Source: CAZBBB01 sp964490005 (GTDB lineage: Bacteria; Planctomycetota; B15-G4). From it: 28,276 nucleotides of DNA. Numbering within the stretch: the stretch's first letter is position 1; each line of letters begins with the position of its first letter. The position numbers and the translations under genes are program-made. Positions 1 to 8,365 of this stretch are shown here, piece after piece. The notes beneath the pieces were generated by a model. The model made no database searches. It saw only the letters and a list, made by a program, of their open reading frames with translations, and was not told the origin of the DNA. Location of the stretch: positions 1 through 28,276 of the forward strand of contig CAZBBB010000036.1 of NCBI GenBank assembly GCA_964490005.1, read 5' to 3'.

Positions 1-1
1 G

Positions 2-895
2 GCCGGCTACACCGGCCTGATGGTCTGGCACGGCGGGCTGTCGGGCAGCGCGCCGCTCAAGGCCGCCGAAGAGGGGCCCGCGGGCGTGCCGATCCCGCTG
101 AGCGAGACGATCTTCTCGCCGCTCAACCTGGGCTTCACGGCGGCGAGCCTGGTGTTCGTTCCGTGGCTGCTCACGCGCATGGCCCGCGGCGGCGGCGAGG
201 CGCGCGTGGTCGTCGCGGCGCCGGCCCGCGACCGGCTCGACGACGAGCAGGAACGGCGCACGCCGGGCGGCTGGCTGCTGCTGCTGTTCATCGTCGCGCT
301 CGGCGGCCTGGCGCTGTCGCGCGGGATGCGGGCCGGCCTGCTCGCCGGCCTCTCGCTGAACACCGTCAACCTGTTGCTCGTGCTGGGCGGCCTGCTGCTG
401 TTCGGATCGCCGCAGCGCTACGCCTCGGCCTTCGCAGCGTGCGCCGGGCAGGCCGGCGGCATCCTGCTGCAGTTCCCCTTCTACTTCGGCGTGCTGGGCC
501 TGCTCGAAGCCTCGGGCCTCGTCACGCGGCTCGCCGTGGCCTCGGCCGACGTCGCGCGCGCGCTGGCGCAGGCCGGCCTGCCGCTCGGCTTCTCCTTCGA
601 CACGGTCACGTTCCTCTCGGCCGCGCTGGTCAACCTGTTCGTGCCCTCGGGCGGCGGGCAGTGGGCGGTGCAGGGCGGCATCGTCGCGGCGGCGGCGGCC
701 GAACTGCAGCTGCCCGTCGCACGGGCGGTCGTGGCGCTGTCCTGGGGCGACGAGTGGACCAACATGCTGCAGCCCTTCTGGGCGCTGCCGCTGCTGGGGC
801 TCACGGGGCTCAAGGCGCGCGACATCCTCGGTTACACGCTGCTGATCATGGTGTTCACGGGGCCGCTCTACCTGGCGGCCATCGCGCTGCTCTGA
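2..895 (+). CDS. atoE: Short-chain fatty acid transporter, AtoE family (N-terminus missing)
   Basis: The reading frame is open from the window edge, so the N-terminus lies outside; about 297 codons are present and a full AtoE is roughly 440-470 residues. The first visible residues include WHGGLSGSAPL, a hallmark of the AtoE/short-chain fatty acid permease family. Several long hydrophobic stretches follow, including one near 286-345, one near 370-410 and the last about 25 residues, as expected for a polytopic inner-membrane protein. The conserved-looking FVPSGGGQWAVQG segment at about 640-680 and the WGDEWTNMLQPFWALP segment near 745-790 also match the family. AtoE members are thought to import short-chain fatty acids such as acetoacetate or butyrate. 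An internal ATG at 20 is not the real start, because family similarity begins upstream of it. The gene ends before a hairpin and looks unrelated to the operon that follows. Confidence 0.9.
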   Translation, partial: AGYTGLMVWHGGLSGSAPLKAAEEGPAGVPIPLSETIFSPLNLGFTAASLVFVPWLLTRMARGGGEARVVVAAPARDRLDDEQERRTPGGWLLLLFIVALGGLALSRGMRAGLLAGLSLNTVNLLLVLGGLLLFGSPQRYASAFAACAGQAGGILLQFPFYFGVLGLLEASGLVTRLAVASADVARALAQAGLPLGFSFDTVTFLSAALVNLFVPSGGGQWAVQGGIVAAAAAELQLPVARAVVALSWGDEWTNMLQPFWALPLLGLTGLKARDILGYTLLIMVFTGPLYLAAIALL

Positions 896-907
896 GCGGA
901 GCGCGGG

Positions 908-931
908 CGGGCCGTTTGGTAGAACGGCCCG
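908..931 (+). terminator. Perfect 9-bp hairpin after atoE, probable terminator
   Basis: CGGGCCGTT at 908-916 and AACGGCCCG at 923-931 form a perfect 9-base-pair stem with the six-base loop TGGTAG. It is followed by TTCTC rather than a long T run. It lies 12 bases after the atoE stop codon and 55 bases before the next start, so it most likely ends or attenuates the atoE transcript. The T-run is weak, so termination could be partial. The loop and right arm also contain TAGAAC (920-925), a possible -10 element for the next gene. Confidence 0.55.
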
Positions 932-986
932 TTCTCCGGCCCGGGCCGGCAGACGACCCCGACAGATCCCGAGGATTCCTTCGCCC

Positions 987-2666
987 GTGCCGCCCGATGT
1001 CGCGCAGGACGAGAGCGTGCATGTGCTCGACGCGGGCGACACCGCCCGCCGCTCGTGGCTGCCGCTGCTCGTCGGCGGCGCGCTGCTGCTGCTCGTGGCG
1101 GGCGCCGGCGTGTGGATCTGGCTCGACCCCGGCCTGCTCGGCGGGCTGGGTGCGGCGACCGTGCAGGTGCAGGCGCCGCCGCCTGCCGCCGGCAATCTGC
1201 TCGGCGAGGCCTGGTCCTTCGAGAGCAGCGAGAGCTCGAGCGCGGGTGCCGCGTGGCGCGTGCCCGACGAGGCGCCGGCGGGCTTCTCCTTCGAGGCCTC
1301 GGCGGCCGTGAGCGGCGCGCTCGGCGCGCTGGCCGATCCCGGGGACGGGCTGTACGCGCGCGTGTTCGCCGCGAAGGAGGTGTCGCTCGCCGGGCATCGC
1401 GGCGCCGTGACGCTGGCCGCCGCGAGCCGTTCGCCCGACGTGCAGCTCATCGCGCGCTTCGAGGGGCCGGGCCGGCCGCCGCTCGACGTGGTCGTCGCCT
1501 CGGGCGAGGGCGCGCTGACCGGCTCGGCGCCCGTGCCGCCGGGCGCGACGGCCGTGCGCGCGGGCCTCGGTGCGGTCGGGCGCGGCGCCGTCGACGACGT
1601 CGAGCTGCGCTTCGACGACACGGCCGCGCCGGCGCAGGAGCGCCGCGGCATCTTCGACGTGCTGGCGCTCGAGACGGCGCTGCTCGTGTTCCGCGGCGAC
1701 GAGCAGGTGCTGCTCGTGCACGACGCGGCCGTGCGCCCGCCCGAGGGCGAGGCCTGGCCGGCGTCGGTGGCCTGGTTGGCGGGCTCTTCGGAGATCGCGC
1801 TGCCGGGTGGCGGGCGCGTGCAGGTGACGCGCGAGGCCGGCGGCGACGGCCGCCGCCTGACGCGCCGACTCGTCCTGCAGGGCGTGCCGGGCGGGTCGGT
1901 GCTCGTGCGCACGCTGCACGTGACCGGCTCGCTGGCCGAGCAGCCGGTGGGTATCGTCTCGGCGCGCGGCTTCGAGCAGTTCACCGGCGACTTCGCGGTC
2001 GAGGGCGTGGTCTCGCTCGTGCTGGGCCGCACGCAGGACCGCCTGGCGGTGGAGTTCGGCGCCGCTCACCGGCTCACCGGCGTCTGGCACGCCGACGGTT
2101 CGATCCAGCTGCGCGCCGAGACGCCCGGCGGCGGACGCGTCGAACTCGAACTCGCCGTGCAGACGTCCTTCCAGGACGAGCGCGTCATGGCGGCGCAGCA
2201 TCGCGACGCCGCGCTCGCGGCCGAGGCGGCGCAGCGTCTCGGCGAGGCGCTGGTCGAGGCCGAGATCGTCGTCACCCGCTACCCGCACGACGAGGAGGTC
2301 ACGGCGCAGGTGCAGGCGCTGCGCGGCCGCGTGCTGGGGCGCCTGCAGGAGCGGCTCGACACGATCGACGGCGAACTGGAGGACGCGCTGTTCCTCGGCT
2401 CGGCGGCGCGCTGCCGCGAGGTGCTCTCGGCCTGCGAGCGCGCCGCGCAGGAGTTCGCCGGCAGCGACGCGGCCGGCCGCTTCCTCGAGCGGGCGCAGGT
2501 CGTGCGCGAGCGCGCCGCGGCGCTGCTCGAGGAGGATCGCGCGCGGCGCGCCGCCCGCATCGAGGCCGTGCGCGACAGCTTCCGGGCCGCGGGCGGCTAC
2601 CCGCACCTGGCGGACGAACTCGACGCCTATCTGGCCGAGTGGCTGGCGCCGGAGGGCGCGCCGTGA
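987..2666 (+). CDS. Single-pass membrane protein with possible carbohydrate-binding fold, first gene of the Gsp-like operon
   Basis: The protein has 559 residues from a GTG start. GAGG at 971-974 is a rather distant ribosome binding site, so the start is moderately sure. Residues 1-23 are hydrophilic, residues about 24-46 form one membrane segment, and the remainder should be extracytoplasmic. Residues about 85-210 read as a beta-sandwich. The pattern VPPGATAVRAGLG followed by VDDVELRFDD resembles the end of carbohydrate-binding modules of the CBM4/9 type, but I cannot confirm this. The last 160 residues (from about 395) are charged and helical, rich in Ala, Glu and Arg, and probably form coiled-coil or TPR-like helices. 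The stop overlaps the GspL-like start as GTGA, so the two are translationally coupled. No established family name comes to mind. Its place next to gspL suggests an accessory part of the secretion/pilus assembly. Confidence 0.75.
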   Translation: MPPDVAQDESVHVLDAGDTARRSWLPLLVGGALLLLVAGAGVWIWLDPGLLGGLGAATVQVQAPPPAAGNLLGEAWSFESSESSSAGAAWRVPDEAPAGFSFEASAAVSGALGALADPGDGLYARVFAAKEVSLAGHRGAVTLAAASRSPDVQLIARFEGPGRPPLDVVVASGEGALTGSAPVPPGATAVRAGLGAVGRGAVDDVELRFDDTAAPAQERRGIFDVLALETALLVFRGDEQVLLVHDAAVRPPEGEAWPASVAWLAGSSEIALPGGGRVQVTREAGGDGRRLTRRLVLQGVPGGSVLVRTLHVTGSLAEQPVGIVSARGFEQFTGDFAVEGVVSLVLGRTQDRLAVEFGAAHRLTGVWHADGSIQLRAETPGGGRVELELAVQTSFQDERVMAAQHRDAALAAEAAQRLGEALVEAEIVVTRYPHDEEVTAQVQALRGRVLGRLQERLDTIDGELEDALFLGSAARCREVLSACERAAQEFAGSDAAGRFLERAQVVRERAAALLEEDRARRAARIEAVRDSFRAAGGYPHLADELDAYLAEWLAPEGAP

Positions 2667-4318
2667 GCCGGCGCGTGGTGGGCCTCGACGTCGGCGCCGA
2701 GCGCACGCGCCTGGTGGAGGCGCGCCTGGCGAAGGGCGCGCTCGAGATCCTGCGGGCGGCGAGCGTCCCGACCGACACGCTCGGCGCGGCGCTGCGCGAA
2801 CGCAAGCTGCGCGGCGCGCGCGTGGTCGTCGGCGTCACCGGCCGCGACATGATCCTGCGCACGACGCAGGTGCCGCCGGTGCCCGACTGGCAACTGCGCG
2901 ACCTGATGGGCATCGAGATCGACGAGGTCGCCGAGCAGTCGGGCGACGCGCTCTCGGCCGACTGGTGCCGGCTGGCCGGCGCGGCGCGGCACACCGACGA
3001 GGACCTGGTGCTGCTGGCGCTCGTGCGCGACACGCTCATCGAGTCGCGCACGGCCGAGCTGGCCGCCGCCGGCGTCAAGGACCCGTCCTTCGCTCCCAAC
3101 GCGATCGCGCTGCAGAACGCCGTGCTGGCCGCCGACGGCGGCGAGGGGCTGGTGCTGGCCGTGCACCTCGGCGAAGAGCACACCGACATCGCGCTCGTGC
3201 ACGACGGCGAGCTGCTCTTCGCGCGCAATCTCGGCGGGGGCGGCGCGCTGTTCGTCGACGCGCTCGTGGAGGCCTTCCGCCTCGAGCGCGGCAAGGCCGA
3301 GCTGGCGCTGCGCAAGCTGGGCGGCTTCGCGGCGCCGGGCCAGCGGCTCGCCGGCCAGCAGGGCGCCGTGGCGCGCGCGCTCGACGCGCCGTTGCGCCAG
3401 CTCGTCGGCATGCTGCAGTCCTCGGTGCTGCTCTGCCGCAACCAGCTCAAGGCCGCCGAACTGGTGCTCGATCGCGCGCTGCTCTCGGGGCCCGGCGCCG
3501 ACATCCCGGGGCTCGACGAGGCCCTCACGCGCGCACTGGGCGTGCCGGTGGCGCGCTTCGACCCCACCGAGGGCTACGTCACGGGCGACGAGGCGCCCGA
3601 GCCGGGCACGGGCGGCCACTACGCCGTCGCGGCGGGCCTCGCGGCGATGGCGCTCGTGGGCGGCGCCCTGCGGGTCGAGATCCTGGGGGCGGGGGCGCGC
3701 CGTCGGCGGCAGTTCGCGGCGCGCACGGTCTGGCTGCTCGGGGCCGGGTTGCTCATCGTCGCGCATCTCGTGCACGCCCTGCTGGCGGCGCGCGGCAACA
3801 CCGAGGCGGCGGCCGCCGACCTGCTCGCGCTGCGGCGCGAGGTCGAGGCGCGCAGCTCCGACCAGCGCACCTACGAGCGGCTCACGAGCGAGGCGGGTGA
3901 CGCGGCCGCTCGGCTGCTCGCGCTGCACGACCTGACCGCGCCCGGCAGCGGCGTGCTCGCCGTGATCGACCTGCTCGACGCGCACCTGCCGCCCGAGCTG
4001 TGGGTGCGCAGCATCCGCAGCCAGCGCGCCATCGAGCCCGAGCTGCGCGCCGACGGCGAGCGGCTGCCCTTCGTGCTCGTCGAGGGCGGCGGGCGCGAAC
4101 AGTCGCGCGGACTGACCGAGGCCGTCACCGAACTCACGATGAAGCTGCGCGCCGACCCGGCGGTGGCCGGCGTCGTGCCGCGCTACACGACCGACACGCG
4201 CGGCGGCTTCAACTTCACGCTGAGCGTCGATACGGGCGTGCGGCCCGCGGCGCCGGCCGACGATTCGCTCGACGACGCGCTCGACAGCGCGGCCCCGCCC
4301 GACGGGGAGGGCGGCTGA
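2663..4318 (+). CDS. gspL: GspL-like protein: PilM-type actin-fold half fused to PilN-type half
   Basis: The protein has 551 residues from GTG 2663, which has GGAGGG six bases upstream and overlaps the previous stop. Residues 4-21 (VVGLDVGAERTRLVEARL) are the first phosphate-binding-like strand pair of the PilM/FtsA actin fold. Residues near 174-195 (EEHTDIALVHDGELLFARNL) are the second strand pair typical of PilM. A single membrane segment follows at about 356-375 (WLLGAGLLIVAHLVHALL), then a short coiled coil and a periplasmic PilN-like domain ending in an acidic tail. Type IV pilus systems usually encode PilM and PilN separately. A fused cytoplasmic actin fold, membrane helix and periplasmic domain is the layout of GspL in type II secretion, where the protein links the assembly ATPase to the inner-membrane platform. 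The frame is continuous, so the fusion is not caused by a visible frameshift. The ATG of the next gene overlaps its stop (TGATG). Confidence 0.82.
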   Translation: MSRRVVGLDVGAERTRLVEARLAKGALEILRAASVPTDTLGAALRERKLRGARVVVGVTGRDMILRTTQVPPVPDWQLRDLMGIEIDEVAEQSGDALSADWCRLAGAARHTDEDLVLLALVRDTLIESRTAELAAAGVKDPSFAPNAIALQNAVLAADGGEGLVLAVHLGEEHTDIALVHDGELLFARNLGGGGALFVDALVEAFRLERGKAELALRKLGGFAAPGQRLAGQQGAVARALDAPLRQLVGMLQSSVLLCRNQLKAAELVLDRALLSGPGADIPGLDEALTRALGVPVARFDPTEGYVTGDEAPEPGTGGHYAVAAGLAAMALVGGALRVEILGAGARRRRQFAARTVWLLGAGLLIVAHLVHALLAARGNTEAAAADLLALRREVEARSSDQRTYERLTSEAGDAAARLLALHDLTAPGSGVLAVIDLLDAHLPPELWVRSIRSQRAIEPELRADGERLPFVLVEGGGREQSRGLTEAVTELTMKLRADPAVAGVVPRYTTDTRGGFNFTLSVDTGVRPAAPADDSLDDALDSAAPPDGEGG

Positions 4319-5085
4319 TGGACCGCGAACTGCGCCGCCTGGTGCTCGTCTCGGTGGGCCTGCTCGTGGCGCTCTTCACGGGGCGCGCGGTCATCGGCGC
4401 GCTCTGGGACGAGGAGGCCACCACGCGCTCGGCGCTCGCGCTGCGCGCCAAGCTGCGCGCCGGGGGCGAGGCCGACAGCCGACCGGCCCGCGAGGTGCTG
4501 ACGGCGGCCTCCGAACTGCGCGACGCGCTGGCCGCCGAACTCGAACGCCTGCAGCCGGCCGTCCGCTACGTGCAGCCGCCCGAGTTCAGCGTGCCCTCGG
4601 GCGCGAGCCCCGACCTGACCTACATCGAGATCGTGCGCCGCGAGCAGGAGCGGCTGGTGCGCGAGGCGGCCTACAAGGGGCGTTCGGTGCCGCCGCAGCT
4701 CGGCCTGCCCGACCTCAATCCCACCGGCCTCGAGGACGTGCTGCGCACCCTGCGCTCGCTGCACATCGTGCACCTCGTGGTGAACGCGGCGCTCGACGGT
4801 GGCGTCGATTCGGTCGAGCGCATCACCATGCCGCCCGCGGCCCGCGGCCGGCGGGCCGAGACCGGCTACGTGCGCCTGCACAAGGTCGAGTTCGACCTGC
4901 GCGGAGCGCCGCGCGCGGTGCGCGACACGCTCGCCGCGGTGGCCGCCGGCGCGCCGTATCTGGCGCTCGACGAGCTGCGTCTCGAGGCCCTCGACGAGGA
5001 GGGCGGCGCGGTGCGCGCGCGCTTCTCGGCCGCGGCCGTGACGCTCGATGCCACCGACGCGGGCGAGGAGGGCGCCGCGCCGTGA
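4318..5085 (+). CDS. GspM/PilO-like inner-membrane platform protein
   Basis: The protein has 255 residues. The start ATG overlaps the previous stop as TGATG and has GGAGGG six bases upstream. Residues 1-8 are cytoplasmic, about 9-27 form one membrane helix (LVLVSVGLLVALFTGRAV), then a helical stretch runs to about 85, and a C-terminal region with alternating strands (about 150-245) suggests the ferredoxin-like periplasmic domain of PilO and GspM. Primary sequence is poorly conserved in this family. The call therefore rests on size, topology and its position directly after a PilM-PilN (GspL) protein. Partner proteins should be the GspL-like and pseudopilin products of the same operon. Its stop overlaps the GTG of the next gene (GTGA). 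Confidence 0.65.
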   Translation: MDRELRRLVLVSVGLLVALFTGRAVIGALWDEEATTRSALALRAKLRAGGEADSRPAREVLTAASELRDALAAELERLQPAVRYVQPPEFSVPSGASPDLTYIEIVRREQERLVREAAYKGRSVPPQLGLPDLNPTGLEDVLRTLRSLHIVHLVVNAALDGGVDSVERITMPPAARGRRAETGYVRLHKVEFDLRGAPRAVRDTLAAVAAGAPYLALDELRLEALDEEGGAVRARFSAAAVTLDATDAGEEGAAP

Positions 5086-7733
5086 ACGGCCGCAACGAGC
5101 GCATCCTGTTCGCCGCGGTGCTCGTGCTGACGGGCCTGCTCAGCTGGCTCCGGATGGGCGAGAGCTACGCGCGCACGCGCGTCGCGACCGCGCGGCCGGC
5201 GCCGCTGCTGGAAGTCGAACGGCCGCCGACGATCGCGCTCGGCGCGCTGGCCGAGACGCCGCCCTCGCGCCGCGCCGAGTCGATCTGGGCGCCGCCGCGC
5301 GAACTGCTCCCGCTCGATCCGCTCGAGCTGCCCCAGCCGCCGCTGCCGCCGCTCTCGGTGCGTCGTCCAGCGACCGAGCCGGCCCTCGCCGGCGCCCTGA
5401 GCGCGGCTTATCGCGTGCCGGCCTCCTCGATCGGCGCGCTCTCGCTCGAGGCCGAGGGCGGCGGCGCGGACGACGGCGCACCGCTCGCCGGCGCGGCGAC
5501 GGTCGTGGCGACCGGCGCGGCCGGCGGAGACTCCGGCACGGCGCCGCTCGAGGAGCGTTTCGACTGGGTCGTGCGCACCGACAAGCGCCCGCGCCTGTAC
5601 GGTCGCATCCTCAACGACGACCCCATCGGACTGTTCGAGCGCCCCGGCGAGGTCCTGCGCTTCCAGCAGCTGTCGGAGTCGACCGGCGGCCGGCTCGGCG
5701 CGCCGCTCGAGATCCCGCGCGAAGAGGTCATCGAGTTCGGCCTGGCGCAGACGCCCGAGAACCGTTACCGCCTGCGTTCGGCCGGCCTGGGCAACAGCGC
5801 CACGGCGCGACGCACCTACGCCGTGGAACTGCTGCGCGCGGCGCTCGACGACCCGACGATGCTGCCCTTCGCGCGCGAGGAGGCGGCGGCCGCCTTCGCG
5901 GCCGGCCCGACCGACCCGGCCAACGCGCGCGTGCTGGCCGCGGCGCACCGCGCCGCGCACGACCTCGAGGCCGAACTGGCGCTCTACGTGCGCGCCGAGA
6001 AGGAGGGTTGGGCCGACCCGGCGCTGCTCGCGAGCCACGCACGACTCGTGGGCCGGCTCGGCCTGGGCGAGCGGGCCGCCCAGCTCGTCGCGCACGGCAA
6101 GACCCTCGGCCGTCCGGTCGGCGAGCTGGCCCTGCAGGAGGGGCGGCTGCTGGCGGCGGCCGGTCAGCGCGAGCAGGCGTTGGCGCTGCTGCGCGAAGCC
6201 GAGAACCTGCCCTTCCTGGGGCCCTTCGAGGAGCGTCAGCGGCACGAACTGTCGCTCGAGATCGGCGCGCTGCTCGTCGGTCTGGGACAGGCCGACGAGG
6301 CGCTGCGCGAGGCCGGGCGCGTGCTGCTCGACGACCCGCGCTCGGCCGAGGGCTTCACGCTCCGCGGCGCGGCGCACGCCGCGCTCGGCCAGCTCGGGCC
6401 GGCGGCCGAGGCCTTCCAGTCGGCGCTGGCGATCGACGCGCAGTCGTCGTCAGCGCTCACCAACGCCGCCATCGTCGCCTGGCAGCAGGGCGACGGCGCC
6501 ACCGCGCGGCGCCTGCTCGAGAACGCCATCGACGCCGATCCGCTGCGCGCGGTGCGGCCGACCCTGGCCCTGGGCTTCCTGCACGAGGACGCCGGCAACC
6601 GCGAGGCGGCGCGCGACCTGTACGCGCAGGCGCTGCTGCTCGAGCCGGGTCAGCCCGAGGCGCTTTACCGGCTCGGGCGCAACCAGCGCATCGACGGCGA
6701 TCCCGAAGAAGCCGTGCGCACGCTGCGCAAGGCGCTGCGCCTCACCGGACCCGACCTGCTGCTGCTGCTCGAACTGGGCCGGGCCTGCCTCGACCTGTCG
6801 CGGCACGACGAGGCGGCGCGCTACTTCCGCGAGGCCGAACGGCTCGCGCCGCAGGACGCCGAGGTGCAGTGGTATCTCGGACTGGCGATGCTGCGCGCGG
6901 GCGACGTGGTCATGGCGCGCGTGCCGCTCACCGCGGCCGCCGGCGCCGGTGCGCGCGGCGCGCACGGAGCGCTCGGCACGGCCGCCTACCGGCGCGGGGA
7001 CGCGCGCGCGGCGCTCGAGCACTACGACGAGGTCGCCAAGGCCTACGCCGGGGCCGAGGGCGACCCGCAGGCGGTCTACGCCGCGACCATGGCCGAGCGC
7101 ATCCGCGACAACCTCTCCAAGCGGCAGTGGGTCGACCGCTTCGGCCGCAGCTCGCTGCAGCGCGGCTGGACCGAGCACGTCTGGGACGGCAGCCCGCGCG
7201 TGTACCTCGACGGCGAGGCGGTGGTCGTCGAGGGGCGCATGGAGCGCTCGCGCGAGGACGAGCGGCCGGGCCTGTCGCGGCCCGTCGAGGGGCGCGGCTT
7301 CTTCGGCGTGCAGGCCGAGGTCGCGCGTCGCGCGGGCACCGAGGCGCGCGTCGGCCTGGCGCTCACCTACGCGCAGGTCAAGGGCGCGCAGGGGCGGCTG
7401 CCCAAGGCACGCGTGCAGATCTCGATCGACGAGACCGGCCAGGTGCGCCTCGACGCCCTCGACAACTTCGACACGGTGCTGCTGGCGGGCGCGGCCGTCG
7501 ACGGCGCCGTCGTCCCGGCCGACGTCCCCGTGCTGCTCGGCATCGAGCGCCTCGACGAGGAAGCCGGCCGCTTCGCCTTCACGCTCGACGGCCAGCGCGT
7601 CGGCGAGCCGCTCGAGCTGCGCTCGCTGCGCGGCTTCAAGAACGCCTTCGACCTGTCGGTCTGGGCCGACGCGGCCCCCGGACGTACAGTGGGCGCCGCC
7701 CTGAGCCTCGTGAGGATCGTGCAGGCCCCGTGA
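5082..7733 (+). CDS. Large membrane-anchored TPR protein with C-terminal lectin-like domain (GspC/PilP position)
   Basis: The protein has 883 residues from GTG 5082, with GAGGAGGG nine bases upstream and a four-base overlap with the previous gene. One membrane helix lies at about residues 8-23, followed by a proline-rich linker at about 70-110. A small beta domain sits near 160-220 (RLYGRILNDDPIGLFER). A long tetratricopeptide array runs from about 250 to 665, with repeats such as GFTLRGAAHAALGQLGPAAE and EALYRLGRNQRIDGDPEEA. The last 185 residues (about 697-883) are all-beta and read like a concanavalin/laminin-G-type domain, ending in strands around VLLGIERLDEEAGRFAFTLDG. A single-pass protein with a proline linker after GspL-GspM occupies the slot of GspC or PilP, which connect to the secretin. 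The TPR and lectin parts are not typical of those families. I infer a periplasmic scaffold or ligand-binding role. Confidence 0.75.
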   Translation: MNGRNERILFAAVLVLTGLLSWLRMGESYARTRVATARPAPLLEVERPPTIALGALAETPPSRRAESIWAPPRELLPLDPLELPQPPLPPLSVRRPATEPALAGALSAAYRVPASSIGALSLEAEGGGADDGAPLAGAATVVATGAAGGDSGTAPLEERFDWVVRTDKRPRLYGRILNDDPIGLFERPGEVLRFQQLSESTGGRLGAPLEIPREEVIEFGLAQTPENRYRLRSAGLGNSATARRTYAVELLRAALDDPTMLPFAREEAAAAFAAGPTDPANARVLAAAHRAAHDLEAELALYVRAEKEGWADPALLASHARLVGRLGLGERAAQLVAHGKTLGRPVGELALQEGRLLAAAGQREQALALLREAENLPFLGPFEERQRHELSLEIGALLVGLGQADEALREAGRVLLDDPRSAEGFTLRGAAHAALGQLGPAAEAFQSALAIDAQSSSALTNAAIVAWQQGDGATARRLLENAIDADPLRAVRPTLALGFLHEDAGNREAARDLYAQALLLEPGQPEALYRLGRNQRIDGDPEEAVRTLRKALRLTGPDLLLLLELGRACLDLSRHDEAARYFREAERLAPQDAEVQWYLGLAMLRAGDVVMARVPLTAAAGAGARGAHGALGTAAYRRGDARAALEHYDEVAKAYAGAEGDPQAVYAATMAERIRDNLSKRQWVDRFGRSSLQRGWTEHVWDGSPRVYLDGEAVVVEGRMERSREDERPGLSRPVEGRGFFGVQAEVARRAGTEARVGLALTYAQVKGAQGRLPKARVQISIDETGQVRLDALDNFDTVLLAGAAVDGAVVPADVPVLLGIERLDEEAGRFAFTLDGQRVGEPLELRSLRGFKNAFDLSVWADAAPGRTVGAALSLVRIVQAP

Positions 7734-8365
7734 TCCGCCGTCGACGCACCGCCGCAGCGCGCACCTCGGGCTTCACGCTCATCGAGATGCTCGTCGTCGT
7801 CGCGATCATCGGGCTGCTCATCGGGCTGGTGACCGTGGCGCTCGCCGGGCAGAGCGAGACCGGGCGCATCACCGACTGCCGCGCGCGCATCGTCGGGCTC
7901 GCGCAGCTCATCGAGAGCTACGCCGACCGCATGGGCGACTACCCGCCCAGCCGGCTCGGCGCGCTGGGGCTCAAGGGCGCCAACGCCGACAACGAGGGCA
8001 TCGAAGCCTGCGTCGCGGCGCTGCGGTCGGGCGCCTACACCGGCCGTCGGCCCGAGGAGGCCTGGCTGGGCAACACCGACGGCGACGCCAACGCCGGCCT
8101 CAAGTCGGCCGACGGCAGCACGGCGCTGCTCGAACTGCTCGACCCGTGGGACAACCCGCTGATCTACATCGGCAACGCCGACTACGGCCACGAGTTCAGC
8201 TATCGGCTGGCCTCCGGGGATGTCCGCGTGCGCGCGGCGCTCAACGCCACGACGGGTGCGCCGCACCAGTTCGAGGGTTTCCAACTGCTCTCGGCCGGGC
8301 CGGACGGCGAGCTGGGTACGGACGATGATCTCGCCAACTACGAGATCGGCGACGCGCCGCGCTGA
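7730..8365 (+). CDS. gspG: Major pseudopilin GspG-like
   Basis: The protein has 211 residues from GTG 7730, overlapping the previous stop (GTGA). It starts with a short basic leader ending in Gly14, followed by FTLIEMLVVVAIIGLL, the class III prepilin peptidase site with the conserved Glu at mature position 5. The C-terminal region carries the GspG signature: DPWDNPLIYIGN near residues 142-153 and SAGPDGELGTDDDLANYE near 190-207. The latter is equivalent to the calcium-binding acidic loop of type II secretion major pseudopilins. About 80 residues between these parts (for example the LKGANADNEGIEACVAALRSG region) make it longer than a typical GspG of roughly 145 residues. It should form the shaft of the pseudopilus. 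The next gene, gspH, starts inside its 3' end. Confidence 0.9.
   Translation: MIRRRRTAAARTSGFTLIEMLVVVAIIGLLIGLVTVALAGQSETGRITDCRARIVGLAQLIESYADRMGDYPPSRLGALGLKGANADNEGIEACVAALRSGAYTGRRPEEAWLGNTDGDANAGLKSADGSTALLELLDPWDNPLIYIGNADYGHEFSYRLASGDVRVRAALNATTGAPHQFEGFQLLSAGPDGELGTDDDLANYEIGDAPR

Noticed and set aside
163..1311. Long Arg/Ala-rich frame across the end of atoE
   Set aside because: It overlaps two supported genes, has no recognisable motif, and its composition is typical of an out-of-frame translation in a GC-rich genome.
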